NCBI GenBank assembly: GCA_015272325.1 | Contig: JACYLU010000015.1 | Coordinates: 62,001-126,000, forward strand | Source: Synechococcales cyanobacterium C42_A2020_086 | GTDB lineage: Bacteria > Cyanobacteriota > Cyanobacteriia > Elainellales > Elainellaceae | Reading direction: 5' to 3' | DNA length: 64,000 bases | Shown: positions 27,557 to 36,116 of the stretch, piece after piece | How the letters are laid out: each line of letters opens with the position of its first letter | Numbering within the stretch: position 1 is the first letter of the stretch | Notes under the pieces: model-generated | Told to the model about the DNA's origin: nothing | The model's database searches: none | The model's input: only the letters and a program-made list of their open reading frames with translations | Translations under genes and position numbers: made by a program

Positions 27557-28282
27557 GTGCGTAAAGTCATCATCGCTGGCAACTGGAAAATGTACAAAAC
27601 CCGAGCGGAAGCCCTGGAGATGCTCCAGATGTTTCTCGCCGATCTGGACAACGTGCCAGAGGATCGGGAAATTGTAATTTGTGCCCCTTACACTGTGCTA
27701 GAAACCCTGTCGAAAACTCTGCATGGCACTCGGGTGATGCTGGGTGCACAAAATGTGCATTGGGATGCGGAAGGAGCCTATACCGGAGAAATTTCTGCCC
27801 CGATGTTGGTAGAGTTGGGCGTCCGCTATGTGATTGTTGGGCACAGCGAGCGGCGGCAATACTTCGGTGAAAGCGATATGACTGTTAACCTGCGTCTACG
27901 AGCTGCCCAAAAGTACGGGCTGATTCCAATCCTGTGTGTCGGCGAATCGAAGCAGCAGCGCGATTCAGGAGAAACTGAGGAGTTGATCACCTCCCAACTC
28001 GAAGAAGATTTGCTGGGTATCGATCAGCAGAAGCTGGTGATTGCCTACGAACCCATTTGGGCGATTGGTACCGGCGAAACCTGCGATGCTAAAGAAGCAA
28101 ATCGGATTATTGGGCTGATCCGCAGCCAGCTCACTAATCCTGATGTGTCTATTCTCTACGGGGGTTCAGTCAAGCCCAGCAACATCGACGAAATTATGGC
28201 GCAGCCCGAGATTGATGGGGCGTTGGTGGGAGGAGCTAGCCTTACCGCCTCTGATTTTCTGAGAATCGCCCAGTATCGCTAG
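27557..28282 (+). CDS. tpiA: Triose-phosphate isomerase
   Basis: A 241-residue TIM-barrel enzyme converting dihydroxyacetone phosphate and glyceraldehyde-3-phosphate in the Calvin cycle and glycolysis. All catalytic residues are present: Lys11 in GNWKMYK, His96 in VGHSERR and Glu165 in [11 protein letters not shown]. The phosphate-binding loop YGGSVKPSN and GALVGGASL are intact. It starts with GTG, and its length equals that of other cyanobacterial enzymes. Confidence 0.97.
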   Translation: MRKVIIAGNWKMYKTRAEALEMLQMFLADLDNVPEDREIVICAPYTVLETLSKTLHGTRVMLGAQNVHWDAEGAYTGEISAPMLVELGVRYVIVGHSERRQYFGESDMTVNLRLRAAQKYGLIPILCVGESKQQRDSGETEELITSQLEEDLLGIDQQKLVIAYEPIWAIGTGETCDAKEANRIIGLIRSQLTNPDVSILYGGSVKPSNIDEIMAQPEIDGALVGGASLTASDFLRIAQYR

Positions 28283-28386
28283 TTTGCAGATAGCTTGCAT
28301 AACTTGCAGTTCAGGTTGCTCATCAGAACGACTGCCTTTCTGCTCATTCGGGTGATTTTGTGCGGTTGTGTTTATGCGGTCATGAC

Positions 28387-28410
28387 TTTGAGATTGTTTT
28401 TGAGATTGTT
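28387..28410. repeat. 12-bp perfect tandem duplication
   Basis: TTTGAGATTGTT occurs twice, exactly abutting, in the 298-bp gap between tpiA and the superoxide dismutase gene. Nothing else is recognised in that gap. Confidence 0.85.
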
Positions 28411-28580
28411 TGAGTAAGCGCCAACCCGAGAACAGCGTTAGCTGGCTGAGGCAAAATCGGCAGCGCTTCACGACTTCTCTTGCAAACTCGTTATCTTGAA
28501 ATGGATTGAACCAATGGATTGGGCTGCTTCACAAAGCGGTCTAACCTGCGTTCGGTTCGACGTTGTTCTCTAAATTCTTT

Positions 28581-29387
28581 ATGCTGCGAACCCTACCATC
28601 AAAATTCTTGAAGCTAATCACCATCAGCCTAATCGGCATAGCGCTGACGTTGACGATTGGGGCTTGCGAGCATCTCTCGCAATTTCTGCCCGTTGCTTCG
28701 CCCACAGCAACCCCCACAGAGCCAGCTACCGTTTCTCCTGCGGCAGGTTCGACCTTCGTGGAGTTGCCGGCACTACCCTACGCCTATAACGCTCTGGAGC
28801 CTTACATCGATGCGCAAACGATGGAGATTCACCATAGCAAGCATCATGCCGCTTATGTCAACAAGCTGAATGAGGTGATCCAGCAATACCCCGATTTGCA
28901 GACACAGACTGTCGTTTCGCTGCTGCAATCGCTAGAGAGCCTGCCGGAGGAAATCCGCTCTACCGTACGCAACAATGGCGGCGGGCACTTGAACCATAGT
29001 ATGTTCTGGCAAATCATGGCACCCAATAGCGGCGGTACCCCCAGCGGCGAGCTAGCTACCGCTCTAGATCAAACCTTCGGCAGTTTCGATGCTTTCAAGC
29101 AGCAGTTTAACCAGGCGGGAGCGGGCCAGTTTGGCAGCGGCTGGGTGTGGCTAGCAATGAATCCCCAGGGGCAACTGCAAATTGTCACGACGTCTAATCA
29201 AGATAGCCCGATTCTGGAGAATCTCTACCCCATTCTGGGCAATGATGTTTGGGAACATGCTTACTATCTCCAGTATCAAAACCGTCGCCCCGAGTACCTC
29301 GACCGCTGGTGGAATGTCGTCAACTGGCCCGAGGTGGAGCGGCGATTTGCCCAAGCACAGGAGCTACAGCAGCAGCTAGCCTCCTAG
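28581..29387 (+). CDS. Fe/Mn-type superoxide dismutase with lipoprotein signal
   Basis: A 268-residue protein from the ATG at 28581; a TTG six codons earlier is open. The N-terminus is a lipoprotein-type signal: basic start, hydrophobic [15 protein letters not shown], then a lipobox ending at AC. A Pro/Thr/Ala-rich linker follows. The enzyme starts at [16 protein letters not shown] and has all metal ligands: His in MEIHHSKHH, His in [10 protein letters not shown], Asp and His in [10 protein letters not shown]. It should remove superoxide at the outer face of the plasma or thylakoid membrane or in the periplasm. [13 protein letters not shown] and TSNQDSP slightly favour manganese. Membrane-anchored Mn-SODs are known in filamentous cyanobacteria. 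Confidence 0.92.
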   Translation: MLRTLPSKFLKLITISLIGIALTLTIGACEHLSQFLPVASPTATPTEPATVSPAAGSTFVELPALPYAYNALEPYIDAQTMEIHHSKHHAAYVNKLNEVIQQYPDLQTQTVVSLLQSLESLPEEIRSTVRNNGGGHLNHSMFWQIMAPNSGGTPSGELATALDQTFGSFDAFKQQFNQAGAGQFGSGWVWLAMNPQGQLQIVTTSNQDSPILENLYPILGNDVWEHAYYLQYQNRRPEYLDRWWNVVNWPEVERRFAQAQELQQQLAS

Positions 29388-29448
29388 GTTCAGCGCCGAT
29401 TAGAACTAAAATATTGAAAATATATTGAGCTAAATTATTGAACTGGAC

Positions 29449-30348
29449 TTACTCAGCGGCAGGAGCATCGCTGCTGGGTTCAGATGGTTCAGTGGGCAGC
29501 TCTGCTGGACTCGCCTCTGGAGCGGGACTAGCGGCTGCATCGGCCGGCGACGGGGTTGCGGTAGCCAACTGGTTAATTTGATCTTTGTACTGAGTTGGAG
29601 CCAAGGCAGCTGCCGAGGCAAACAGCGGTTGGGCTTCCTCGTTCTTGCCTTGCGTCTTTAGGACAATTGCCTTGCCCAGCACTGGACGAAAGTCTTGCTT
29701 GTTGCTGGCAATTGCCCGATCGAACTGGGTAATGGCCTCATCGTAGCGCCCTTGGCTGGCGAAGACTTCTCCGAGCAATAGCTGCACCGAGGTCACATCA
29801 ATGCTACCCGGCTGCACCTGATTCGCTTCATCGGCGGTGTTGAGTGTGTCTTGCAGCAACCCAATGGCGGCTTCCGGTCGCTGCTCGGCAATCATGAGGT
29901 CGGTCAAGCCTTTGAGAGCGTTGAGATCGCCAGGGCGAGTCGCCAAAATACTGCGGTAAGCTTGAGCCGCACCTTCCCGATCACCAAGTCGCTGTTTCGT
30001 TTGGGCGAGCAGCACAGTATAGTCGGGCTGGTCAGGGTTAAGAGCTGCCAATCGCTCCAGAGGAGCTAGTACCGCCTCAATCTGTCCCTGCTGAATCCGC
30101 ACCTCGACCAACCCCCGCAGAGCTGTCTGATTGTCTGGTTCGCGCTGCAGCACCAGCTCGTAGCCTCGCGCTTGGGCTTCCAGATCGGCCTGAGAAGGAC
30201 TGGCGCTCGGAGAGGGCGACGGCGCTCCAGGACGTTGGTTTTGCTGCAACGCTCCCGTGAAGGGCACAATCACTGAGATGCCCACAAAGGCAAAGATTCC
30301 TACAGCCATGACGAGAATTGTGATCCAGCGATTGCGCTTGTCAAACAC
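29449..30348 (-). CDS. Membrane-anchored tetratricopeptide-repeat protein
   Basis: The 299-residue product has an N-terminal membrane helix, WITILVMAVGIFAFVGISVI, at about 8-27. A Pro/Ser linker follows, then some five to six TPR units from about 60 to 255, for example QAYRSILATRPGDLNALKGL and DEAITQFDRAIASNKQDFRP. It ends in a Pro/Ala/Glu/Ser-rich disordered tail. TPR proteins of this layout in cyanobacteria often help assemble photosystem complexes (compare Ycf37), but I cannot assign it to one. The start is GTG at 30348. The gene converges with the superoxide dismutase gene. Confidence 0.85.
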   Translation of the reverse strand: MFDKRNRWITILVMAVGIFAFVGISVIVPFTGALQQNQRPGAPSPSPSASPSQADLEAQARGYELVLQREPDNQTALRGLVEVRIQQGQIEAVLAPLERLAALNPDQPDYTVLLAQTKQRLGDREGAAQAYRSILATRPGDLNALKGLTDLMIAEQRPEAAIGLLQDTLNTADEANQVQPGSIDVTSVQLLLGEVFASQGRYDEAITQFDRAIASNKQDFRPVLGKAIVLKTQGKNEEAQPLFASAAALAPTQYKDQINQLATATPSPADAAASPAPEASPAELPTEPSEPSSDAPAAE

Positions 30349-30956
30349 AGACCCTTCCCCAATTCAACAGAGTAATCTAGAGTAACTTGGTGCATGCCAT
30401 TGCATCACCCATTGTGCTGCACGCATTTGCCCTTTGCCATCCCCTGCGAGCGAATTCGCGTTGGCAGCGTACGGGTAAGCACGGTCATTTTACTCACAAA
30501 TGACGAAAATGGATCAGATGCGATTCGGCCAGCCAATGCGGGCAACCTAAGAGCGGGCAACCTAAAAGCAGTCTGTCCGGATCTCATCTCAGCCTTTAGT
30601 TTTATCTGCTAGTTTTATCTGCCACCATCCGGTGAAACCGAAGGCAAACAGAGTTCGATTGCTTGCTGAGCAGCCCCTTTCAGATTTCTTAACTCGTTTG
30701 GGCACAATTCTGAAGAGCGGAGAGAATTCTTTACAGAGATCCCTGATCGGAAGACAGGGAATTGTATAAACAAGAAGGGCAATAGAAATAGAATAGGCAG
30801 GAACTCATTCCCCTATCAGGAATCGGTAGCGGAGTGAATTTAGCCTGGATGCTAACCTAGTGGTTAATCAACACTAGAATTTAGTGTGCAGAGCTTAAAT
30901 GTCTTGCTGTAGTGCATAGCGGTAAGCGGACCCGTTGCCGCTGTCAAGGAGGTTCT
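30349..30956. other. 600-bp divergent control region with two tandem duplications
   Basis: No gene is recognised. GCGGGCAACCTAA occurs at 30538 and 30553 (15-bp period). TAGTTTTATCTGC occurs at 30597-30609 and 30610-30622, exactly abutting. AAGGAGGT at 30946-30953 is a near-perfect ribosome-binding site 4 bp before the ATG of the next gene and fixes its start. Confidence 0.6.
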
Positions 30957-32471
30957 ATGAGTCCCGCCCCAAATAAGTTTCCTCAGTCGCCTAAATCAGC
31001 TTCGTCTGCTAACCCCCAGCCTGAAGCTGAGGCTAATTCCGCCCCCGAACCTTCTTCTTCGGCAGAAACCATGACAGATCAACACTCAGATTCCATGCTT
31101 GCAACGTCTTCAACATCTTCGCCGGCTGCCGCAAACACCGCCACCCCAGAGACCCCTCCGGCGATTGAGCCTTCCCCTGAGGTCTCTGATCCGGTGGCTG
31201 ACCCGGTGGCTGAACCCCCTACACCTACTGCGCCTGCTGAGGCTTCCTCCCCGGCAGCCATGGTGGCAAAGCGACCGGTTCGCCCCGAGCCTGCTCAGCC
31301 ATCGGAAGCTGCTCCAACCCCAGCGTCCCATCAGTCTGCTCAGCCTGCCGATCCGGCTTCAGAGGCTCTGCCCAAGGCTACTGAGGCTACTACTGAAGGG
31401 GCTAGCTCCCCTGAGCCAGCGCCTGTATCCAATCGTTCGGCAAGCCCCACAGCCGATGGTGCTTCCGAGGCGGACAAACCTCCTTCAACCTCGATTCGGC
31501 AACAGCCCATTCCCCCCGCCAGCGAACCGATGCAATACCGGGCCATTGGCTTGGTGCGGGGCAAGTATGTGGCGTCGGCGGAACAGTTCACCCGAGGGTC
31601 GATCCACACCGATGACGGTGTCACTATCGATGCAGTCCTGCTTGGTCGCGTGATGAGCTTGGTGAAGAAGCACCTCGACTTGGAACAGTCGCATTTATGG
31701 GTCGTTTACCCCCGCACTCGTGAGAAAGAACTAGACTTGCACGTGCAAATTGTGGGCGTTTGGGAGCCAGAGAAGCTGAATCGCCTACCCTCAGCCGAGC
31801 CAACTGTAGAGACCGAGACAGACCGCGCAAAATCAGAAACCAGCGAAGCAGCAGAGGAGGCAGTAGAAACTGCCGAAGAGGCGACTGGGGAGTCTGTAAC
31901 GACCTCTACCCCTGGAGACGCTGCTGAGCCAGCCGCAGAATCCACCGAGACCGATGAGGCCGCCGACAGTCCGGCAATCAGCGACTCGGCTAACCTGGCC
32001 GCCGTTGCTTCCTCCGCAGAGTTGGACGATCGCTACTTCTCGGTGCGTGGAGAAGTCGTTTTTCAATCCCCCGAAGACCAGCGCCTGCTGGTCAAAATTC
32101 GCCGCACTCCCCGTCAAGGCACTGACCAAACCAAAGCCTTTAAGGTGGCGTTGAAAGGCACGTTAGAAGGGAAGGCCCTAGGCTATTTCTGGGATCTACA
32201 GGTGCAGCGCGAAGCCAACGAGCTGATTGTTAAAGAAGCCACCCAAATTGGCATGGTGCCCCCCCAAAAGCGCGGCGGCAAGAAACCGTCTCGCCGAGGC
32301 GGACCTCCACGGCGCGGAGGCAGTGGACCCCGCAAGCCTTGGCGGAACAATCGAGACGGGGCACCCACTCCTCGGGTGGACCGCAATCGGGACCGCTCGC
32401 CGCAATCGTCGGCTCCTCGGCAACCGGCTGCCAAACCCATCAAGCGGCGAAAAACCGAGCCAGAGCAATAG
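30957..32471 (+). CDS. Large, mostly disordered protein with a basic RG-rich C-terminus
   Basis: The ATG at 30957 is fixed by AAGGAGGT; the product is 504 residues. The first 190 residues are a Pro/Ala/Ser/Glu low-complexity region. A folded segment at about 192-277 begins MQYRAIGLVRGKYVASAEQF and contains SHLWVVYPRTREKELDLHVQ. After a second acidic linker, another folded part begins DRYFSVRGEVVFQSPEDQRL and includes GYFWDLQVQREANELIVKEA. The last 75 residues are Arg/Gly/Pro-rich (RRGGPPRRGGSGPRKPWRN). The RG-rich tail suggests nucleic-acid binding, and the folded parts could be two halves of one beta-rich domain. The family seems cyanobacterial, but I know no function for it. The repetitive linkers may vary between strains. 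Confidence 0.8.
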   Translation: MSPAPNKFPQSPKSASSANPQPEAEANSAPEPSSSAETMTDQHSDSMLATSSTSSPAAANTATPETPPAIEPSPEVSDPVADPVAEPPTPTAPAEASSPAAMVAKRPVRPEPAQPSEAAPTPASHQSAQPADPASEALPKATEATTEGASSPEPAPVSNRSASPTADGASEADKPPSTSIRQQPIPPASEPMQYRAIGLVRGKYVASAEQFTRGSIHTDDGVTIDAVLLGRVMSLVKKHLDLEQSHLWVVYPRTREKELDLHVQIVGVWEPEKLNRLPSAEPTVETETDRAKSETSEAAEEAVETAEEATGESVTTSTPGDAAEPAAESTETDEAADSPAISDSANLAAVASSAELDDRYFSVRGEVVFQSPEDQRLLVKIRRTPRQGTDQTKAFKVALKGTLEGKALGYFWDLQVQREANELIVKEATQIGMVPPQKRGGKKPSRRGGPPRRGGSGPRKPWRNNRDGAPTPRVDRNRDRSPQSSAPRQPAAKPIKRRKTEPEQ

Positions 32472-32655
32472 CTGTTCGGATCGCTGCTTGGTTTAGGTAG
32501 AGTATTTGCCGAACTCGCCAGATATTCCTAAATCAATCCCCGCAAAGCAACCGTGGAGTGGCTGAATTACTGCTCCACGCTTGTTGTTTCATACCTGTTG
32601 GGCAGTGTTTGTGCAGTGTTATGCCGTTTAGCCGGTGGAATCGGTTGGATGGCAC

Positions 32656-33321
32656 CTACCTATCTACCCGAGACACTGCACCTTCCGGAAAACAGACGTT
32701 GGTGCCGCCAAGCCCACAGTAGCCGCCCGGATTCTTGGCTAGATACTGCTGATGGTAATCCTCGGCGTAGTAGAAAGGAGGAGCATCCAGAATTTCGGTG
32801 GTGATTTTGCCGTAGCCTGCCTGAGTTAGAGCCTGTTGGTAAGCATCGCGAGAAGCTTCGGCTGCCTGCCGTTGCGCTTCGGAATAGACATAGATGCCCG
32901 ACCGATACTGGGTACCGACATCGTTACCTTGACGCATTCCTTGAGTGGGGTCATGGCTCTCCCAAAAGATCTTCAGTAGAGTTTCGTAGCTGATCACGGT
33001 CGGATCATAAACTACCCGTACGACTTCGTTGTGCCCCGTCATACCGCTGCACACTTCGCGGTAGGTCGGATTCGGAGTGATACCTGCTGCATAGCCCACA
33101 GCCGTCGAGAACACACCCTCTTGCTGCCAAAATTTGCGTTCTGCTCCCCAGAAACAGCCCAAACCAAACATCGCTAACTCCATCCCGTCCGGAAAGGGTG
33201 GCTTTAACGGATTACCATTCACAAAGTGGCGCTCGGGTACCGGCATTTCTTCCGCACGACCGGGCAGCGCTTCTTCCGGCGTCGGCAGGCTCATTTTTTT
33301 ACCAAATCCGAATAACACCAT
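32656..33321 (-). CDS. msrA: Peptide-methionine (S)-S-oxide reductase
   Basis: About 221 residues from the ATG at 33321; an ATG three codons upstream (33330) is possible. The catalytic motif GCFWGAE holds Cys56. [21 protein letters not shown] and [20 protein letters not shown] are all family hallmarks. The C-terminal Gly/Cys region [18 protein letters not shown] carries the likely resolving cysteines. The enzyme repairs oxidised methionine in proteins using thioredoxin. The N-terminal extension [20 protein letters not shown] is typical of cyanobacterial and plant MsrA. Confidence 0.95.
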   Translation of the reverse strand: MVLFGFGKKMSLPTPEEALPGRAEEMPVPERHFVNGNPLKPPFPDGMELAMFGLGCFWGAERKFWQQEGVFSTAVGYAAGITPNPTYREVCSGMTGHNEVVRVVYDPTVISYETLLKIFWESHDPTQGMRQGNDVGTQYRSGIYVYSEAQRQAAEASRDAYQQALTQAGYGKITTEILDAPPFYYAEDYHQQYLAKNPGGYCGLGGTNVCFPEGAVSRVDR

Positions 33322-33703
33322 AGGTCTCATTCTTTGTTACTTTTCTTAACTCCTATTGTATCGCCTTGGACCCACGTGTGAAGGTTAAGCTTGACTGAGA
33401 ATGTTGCTTTTAAGAGAAACTACGGAGATCATTCCTATGGGAACCGTACTTTAAACAACAAAAGAACAGCCTCAGATAAATTCTTCTATAAAAGTAAATT
33501 TCTAATTTGCGGAGGAAGCCAGAAGTGGATACTCTAACGACTTTTTTCTGACTTTTTTCTGACCTTCCTCGGGCTTTGTACCCCGGAAAGGTTAAGCACA
33601 TCAATGTAGATTAGTTCAACCGATGGCTTTAATCAGAAATTGTAAAGTCTAAGGGTATTGAAACCTTCAATTGTTGTTCTCTGTTTGATTAGGATTCTCC
33701 AAT
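33322..33703. other. Gene-free divergent gap with an 11-bp tandem duplication
   Basis: GACTTTTTTCT occurs at 33539-33549 and 33550-33560, exactly abutting. The region should hold promoters for msrA (minus) and the small exported protein (plus). No other element is recognised. Confidence 0.45.
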
Positions 33704-33886
33704 ATGCTGGACCGAAAACTATTTGTGTTGTTTTTTGCCTTAAGTCTTTTCGCCGTTCTAGTACCTCAGTTGCTACTAACATTCCCTGCCCAAGCAGCCT
33801 GTGAACTCGAGGGTAGACAGTACGAAACGGGTGAAACTGCAGGTCCCTACGTCTGTATGCCCGATGGTACATGGCAACAGCAATAG
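33704..33886 (+). CDS. Small exported two-cysteine protein
   Basis: The 60-residue product has a textbook signal peptide: basic start, hydrophobic core LFVLFFALSLFAVLVPQLLL, and cleavage after FPAQA. The mature part is under 30 residues with Cys33 and Cys51 and the pattern C-E-x-E-G-x-x-Y-E-x-G then G-P-Y-V-C-x-x-D-G-x-W. The two cysteines may form a disulfide in the periplasm. I do not know the function; similar short Cys/Trp secreted proteins occur in cyanobacteria. No strong ribosome-binding site precedes the ATG. Confidence 0.65.
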   Translation: MLDRKLFVLFFALSLFAVLVPQLLLTFPAQAACELEGRQYETGETAGPYVCMPDGTWQQQ

Positions 33887-33994
33887 TGCTTGATGAATGA
33901 TTCGCTTTTGCATGAGTTGATCACCTTTTGAAGATGAATCAGTAGATTTAGTAGCTACTATCCCAAATGTTGTGTGTTTCCAAGGAAAGTCCCC

Positions 33995-34984
33995 ATGTCA
34001 TCCTCTATCCATGTCGATTCTCAGTTTGAGAACGGTAACCATGCAATTTCAGAAGGCAATCAAAGCAAATTTGATGCCTTTCCTTATTGTGATCTGGCCT
34101 TAGCACCCTCTGAAAATCAGCCACAGGATCAATCCACTCGCTTTCCTAGATGGACAGGATTTGAGCAAAAAACTCTGTTCGACTGGCTAGGTGTGATTGC
34201 AGTACCTTTATTCATTGCCGCCTTAACCTTATTGGCAGCACACAATTCTGAACGAAATAGACAGCTTGAAGCCGAAATAGCTAAAGACAATCAGCTTCAT
34301 GCGGCTATGACAAGCTATTTGGCTCAAATGAATGATTTACTGATTAAAAATGATCTACGCGAGTCTAAACAAGGTGATGAAGTGCGATCAGTTGCTCGCG
34401 CAATAACGTTAAATACTTTACGACAGATGAATGGTGAACGCAAGGGAGAACTTATTAAGTTTTTGTATGAATCTGACTTAATTGGGGGACAATGCCAAGT
34501 TGATGACAAGACCAAGCAGGCAAAAAGCTGTGAACCTCCCATTTTTGAACTTGCAGGTGCAAAGTTGGAAAATGCCATTTTTGAGGGTTCAATTATTTTA
34601 ACAGGAGTTGATCTTGCTGGTGTTAGATTAGTTGCTGCGCAATTACCAGGAATTGATTTATCTCGTGCAGATATAAAGAAAGCCAATTTAACTGGTACAA
34701 ATTTGACTGGAGCATTCCTACGAGATGCTGAAATGGAGAACGCTATTCTAAGAGACGCTAACTTGTCGGAGGCTCTGCTGACAAGAGCAAACTTAAAAGG
34801 TGCTATTCTGCAAGGGGCTGATTTGAGAGGTGCTGATCTCAGTGAGGCGAAGCTTCAAGGAGCCAATCTCAAGGGAGCTATATACGATAGCAAAACCATT
34901 TTCCCAAGAGACAACCCTAATCCAACCGGCTTCGATCCTGAGAATTTTGGCATGGTGAGGCAGTCAGTCTCGGCGCGAAAGTGA
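33995..34984 (+). CDS. Membrane-anchored pentapeptide-repeat protein, AT-rich gene
   Basis: About 329 residues from the ATG at 33995, preceded by AAGGAAAG; a GTG seven codons earlier is open. A hydrophilic N-terminus leads to a membrane helix TLFDWLGVIAVPLFIAALTL at about 58-77. A helical stretch and a Cys-pair loop (GGQCQVDDKTKQAKSCEPP) follow. Then come A(D/N)LXX pentapeptide repeats from about 190 to 300, forming a right-handed beta-helix. The codon use is clearly AT-richer than that of neighbouring genes (many AAA, TTA, ATT), which suggests horizontal transfer. The role is unknown; such proteins are often scaffolds. It is on the plus strand downstream of the small exported protein. Confidence 0.85.
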   Translation: MSSSIHVDSQFENGNHAISEGNQSKFDAFPYCDLALAPSENQPQDQSTRFPRWTGFEQKTLFDWLGVIAVPLFIAALTLLAAHNSERNRQLEAEIAKDNQLHAAMTSYLAQMNDLLIKNDLRESKQGDEVRSVARAITLNTLRQMNGERKGELIKFLYESDLIGGQCQVDDKTKQAKSCEPPIFELAGAKLENAIFEGSIILTGVDLAGVRLVAAQLPGIDLSRADIKKANLTGTNLTGAFLRDAEMENAILRDANLSEALLTRANLKGAILQGADLRGADLSEAKLQGANLKGAIYDSKTIFPRDNPNPTGFDPENFGMVRQSVSARK

Positions 34985-35498
34985 AATTGTAGAATTGGTG
35001 AAAGCTTTAGCAATAAATAGCAATAAATAGATTTGAGATAGGGGGTGTCTTGTGGCACGCCCTTGCTGGGTAGCGGATTTATTAGCCGCTTTGCTTTGCA
35101 GTCGATTTGAAGAGCGAGATCTATAAGAGGCTCTCGCAAGAGAGTTGTCGTGGAGTCAGTGCAAGAAGATTTGGGCTGCTCAAAATCGCTTCAAGTTAAG
35201 GCTGTCTGTAGTCTTCAATACTCAAAGTGGAATTGAACCCTGTAAATAAGCGCAAACTTCTTCTACCCAAAGAGAGATTTTAATGGGGTTACAGGTTTAG
35301 CGCAGTTCCGTCTGTAGGTCGATTTGAATGAAGAGTTCTGCACTGTATAAAAGAAGAGTCTTGAAAACTCTAAAGTTAGAAAAGACCTCCAACCCGGTTT
35401 GTTTCTTACTTGGAGTAAGGGCGTTTCCAGCCATTAATGGCTCTGGAGTTTAGCTTAGTTCACTATCGCATGATTCTGATAGTTTTGGAGGAATTTGT
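34985..35498. other. 514-bp gene-free region upstream of the low-temperature-induced-like gene
   Basis: AGCAATAAAT at 35009 and 35019 is a 10-bp tandem duplication. A palindromic hairpin, CCAG...CCATTAATGG...CTGG, lies at 35427-35446 in the likely 5' leader. GGAGGAA at 35488-35494 is the ribosome-binding site of the next gene. No gene is recognised. Confidence 0.5.
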
Positions 35499-35873
35499 AT
35501 GAATTTTGGTCGCCTTTTTTCTAGTACTTTGCGCTCGCTGCGAGTGCTGATGATTGCTTTTGCTTGTGCATTAGTTTTGTTTGTAAACGCTACACCAGCG
35601 CTAGCGATTGGCAGCACACAAAGCAATCCTGCTGAAGGCGAAACCCGACTAGATGAGATCTTCGAAAAATCTGAGGATATGCTGAAGAGCGACAATGCGC
35701 TTGATGCTGATAAAGTTCGCCAGCAAGCCAATCAAGGCATTAATGAAATTCAGGGCAGCGCCGATGTCCAGCAAATGAATCGCCCTAGCAACTCTCGCCA
35801 AGCAACCTCTGCAGCTGAAGAAGTGCAGCAAGCTGTAGGCAAAGCAATGGACAAGGTCCGGGGCAAGAATTGA
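35499..35873 (+). CDS. Low-temperature-induced-type small exported protein
   Basis: The 124-residue product has a signal peptide (LRVLMIAFACALVLFVNATP, cleavage after ALA). The mature hydrophilic, helical part starts IGSTQSNPAEGETRLDEIFE and contains NQGINEIQGSADVQQMNRP. This order matches a cyanobacterial family often annotated as low-temperature-induced protein. The start is supported by GGAGGAA six bases upstream. The function is unknown; the protein should lie in the periplasm or thylakoid lumen. A strong terminator follows at 35957, so the gene is monocistronic. The long leader with hairpins could mediate cold control, but that is inference. Confidence 0.72.
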   Translation: MNFGRLFSSTLRSLRVLMIAFACALVLFVNATPALAIGSTQSNPAEGETRLDEIFEKSEDMLKSDNALDADKVRQQANQGINEIQGSADVQQMNRPSNSRQATSAAEEVQQAVGKAMDKVRGKN

Positions 35874-35956
35874 TCTCAGAGATTGAATCTAAAGCGTTAA
35901 TTTAGAGCGCTCAATGCATACAAGTGTGTGAGAGGATATCTTTCACCTGAAGTCAG

Positions 35957-35983
35957 AGAGGGGTAGGGAAATACCCCTCTTTT
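35957..35983 (+). terminator. Terminator of the low-temperature-induced-like gene
   Basis: AGAGGGGTA, loop GGGAAA and TACCCCTCT make a 9-bp perfect stem followed by TTTT. It is 84 bp downstream of the stop on the same strand. Confidence 0.85.
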
Positions 35984-36116
35984 GCTGTTTCGAGACACCC
36001 ATTGCCGCTGGGTCTGCTCACCACCGACCGAGTCGAGACGGCAAACGCTAAAATGCAAAAGCCAATGAACATCAATTTCATGAATTGATTCAATACATTC
36101 ATTGAGGAAATTGGGA

